Shown in pieces: positions 14,288 through 14,320 of a stretch of DNA of 14,320 bases (position 1 is its first letter; each line of letters opens with the position of its first letter). Origin of the DNA: an uncultured Eubacteriales bacterium (GTDB lineage Bacteria; Bacillota; Clostridia; Oscillospirales; Oscillospiraceae); contig URWG01000033.1 in NCBI GenBank assembly GCA_900551495.1, positions 1-14,320 of the forward strand. Reading direction: 5' to 3'. Under the pieces are notes generated by a model. It did not search any database, had not been told where the DNA came from, and saw only the letters and a program-made list of their open reading frames with translations. Made by a program: the position numbers and the translations under genes.

Positions 14288-14320
14288 AACTGAAAAAATT
14301 ATTTGCGATCGTATCGGCAG
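14284..14320 (+). CDS. Start of a truncated, probably exported protein
   Basis: Only 12 codons are in the window: MKLKKLFAIVSA. The basic start followed by hydrophobic residues looks like the head of a signal peptide, as in secreted lipoproteins or solute-binding proteins. AAGGAG lies 5 bases before the ATG. The rest is beyond the edge, so no family can be given. No convincing promoter was found in 14165-14242. Confidence 0.6.
   Translation, partial: MKLKKLFAIVSA

Overview
The window looks like chromosome from an anaerobic, fairly GC-rich member of the Clostridia, probably an Oscillospiraceae/Ruminococcaceae-like gut lineage. This rests on gene content (Western-branch Wood-Ljungdahl genes with bacterial-type AcsB, AcsC and AcsD), strong AGGAGG ribosome binding sites, sigma-A-like promoters and small palindromic intergenic repeats of a kind common in that group. 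The taxonomic placement is inference; no rRNA or tRNA gene was found.

Positions 89-10851 hold one minus-strand gene cluster for the methyl-to-acetyl-CoA half of the Wood-Ljungdahl pathway. In transcription order it reads: acsD (corrinoid iron-sulfur protein, small subunit); a 758-residue fusion of AcsC (corrinoid iron-sulfur protein, large subunit) with AcsE (methyltetrahydrofolate methyltransferase); an unrecognised membrane-anchored protein; acsB (acetyl-CoA synthase); a small cupin; a GtrII-type membrane glucosyltransferase; a RACo-like ferredoxin/ASKHA reductive activator of corrinoid protein; and a DUF3786 protein. The logic is: AcsE domain moves methyl from methyl-THF to the AcsC/AcsD cobamide, RACo rescues oxidised cobamide, and AcsB joins methyl, CO and CoA. 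No CO dehydrogenase gene (acsA) lies in the window. Strong hairpins follow acsCE and acsB and may set different transcript levels along the cluster.

Positions 10852-11291 form a gene-free stretch of mosaic repeats: four 7-bp tandem units, two short inverted repeats and a 126-bp palindromic element.

Positions 11292-12145 (plus strand) carry a nitroreductase-family gene and a 56-residue membrane miniprotein that has its own promoter and a strong terminator. Positions 12154-14164 carry a MATE efflux transporter (minus) and an Lrp/AsnC-family regulator (plus), divergently transcribed from back-to-back promoters with only 7 bp between their -35 boxes. The regulator ends in a terminator that matches the miniprotein's terminator over 35 bases. 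At the right edge, a 14-codon leader reading frame overlaps the start of a truncated, probably exported protein.

The strongest candidate for something unusual is the in-frame AcsC-AcsE fusion. Next come the envelope genes embedded in the acs cluster, and a repeated 11-bp motif spaced exactly 20 bp apart around the miniprotein promoter.
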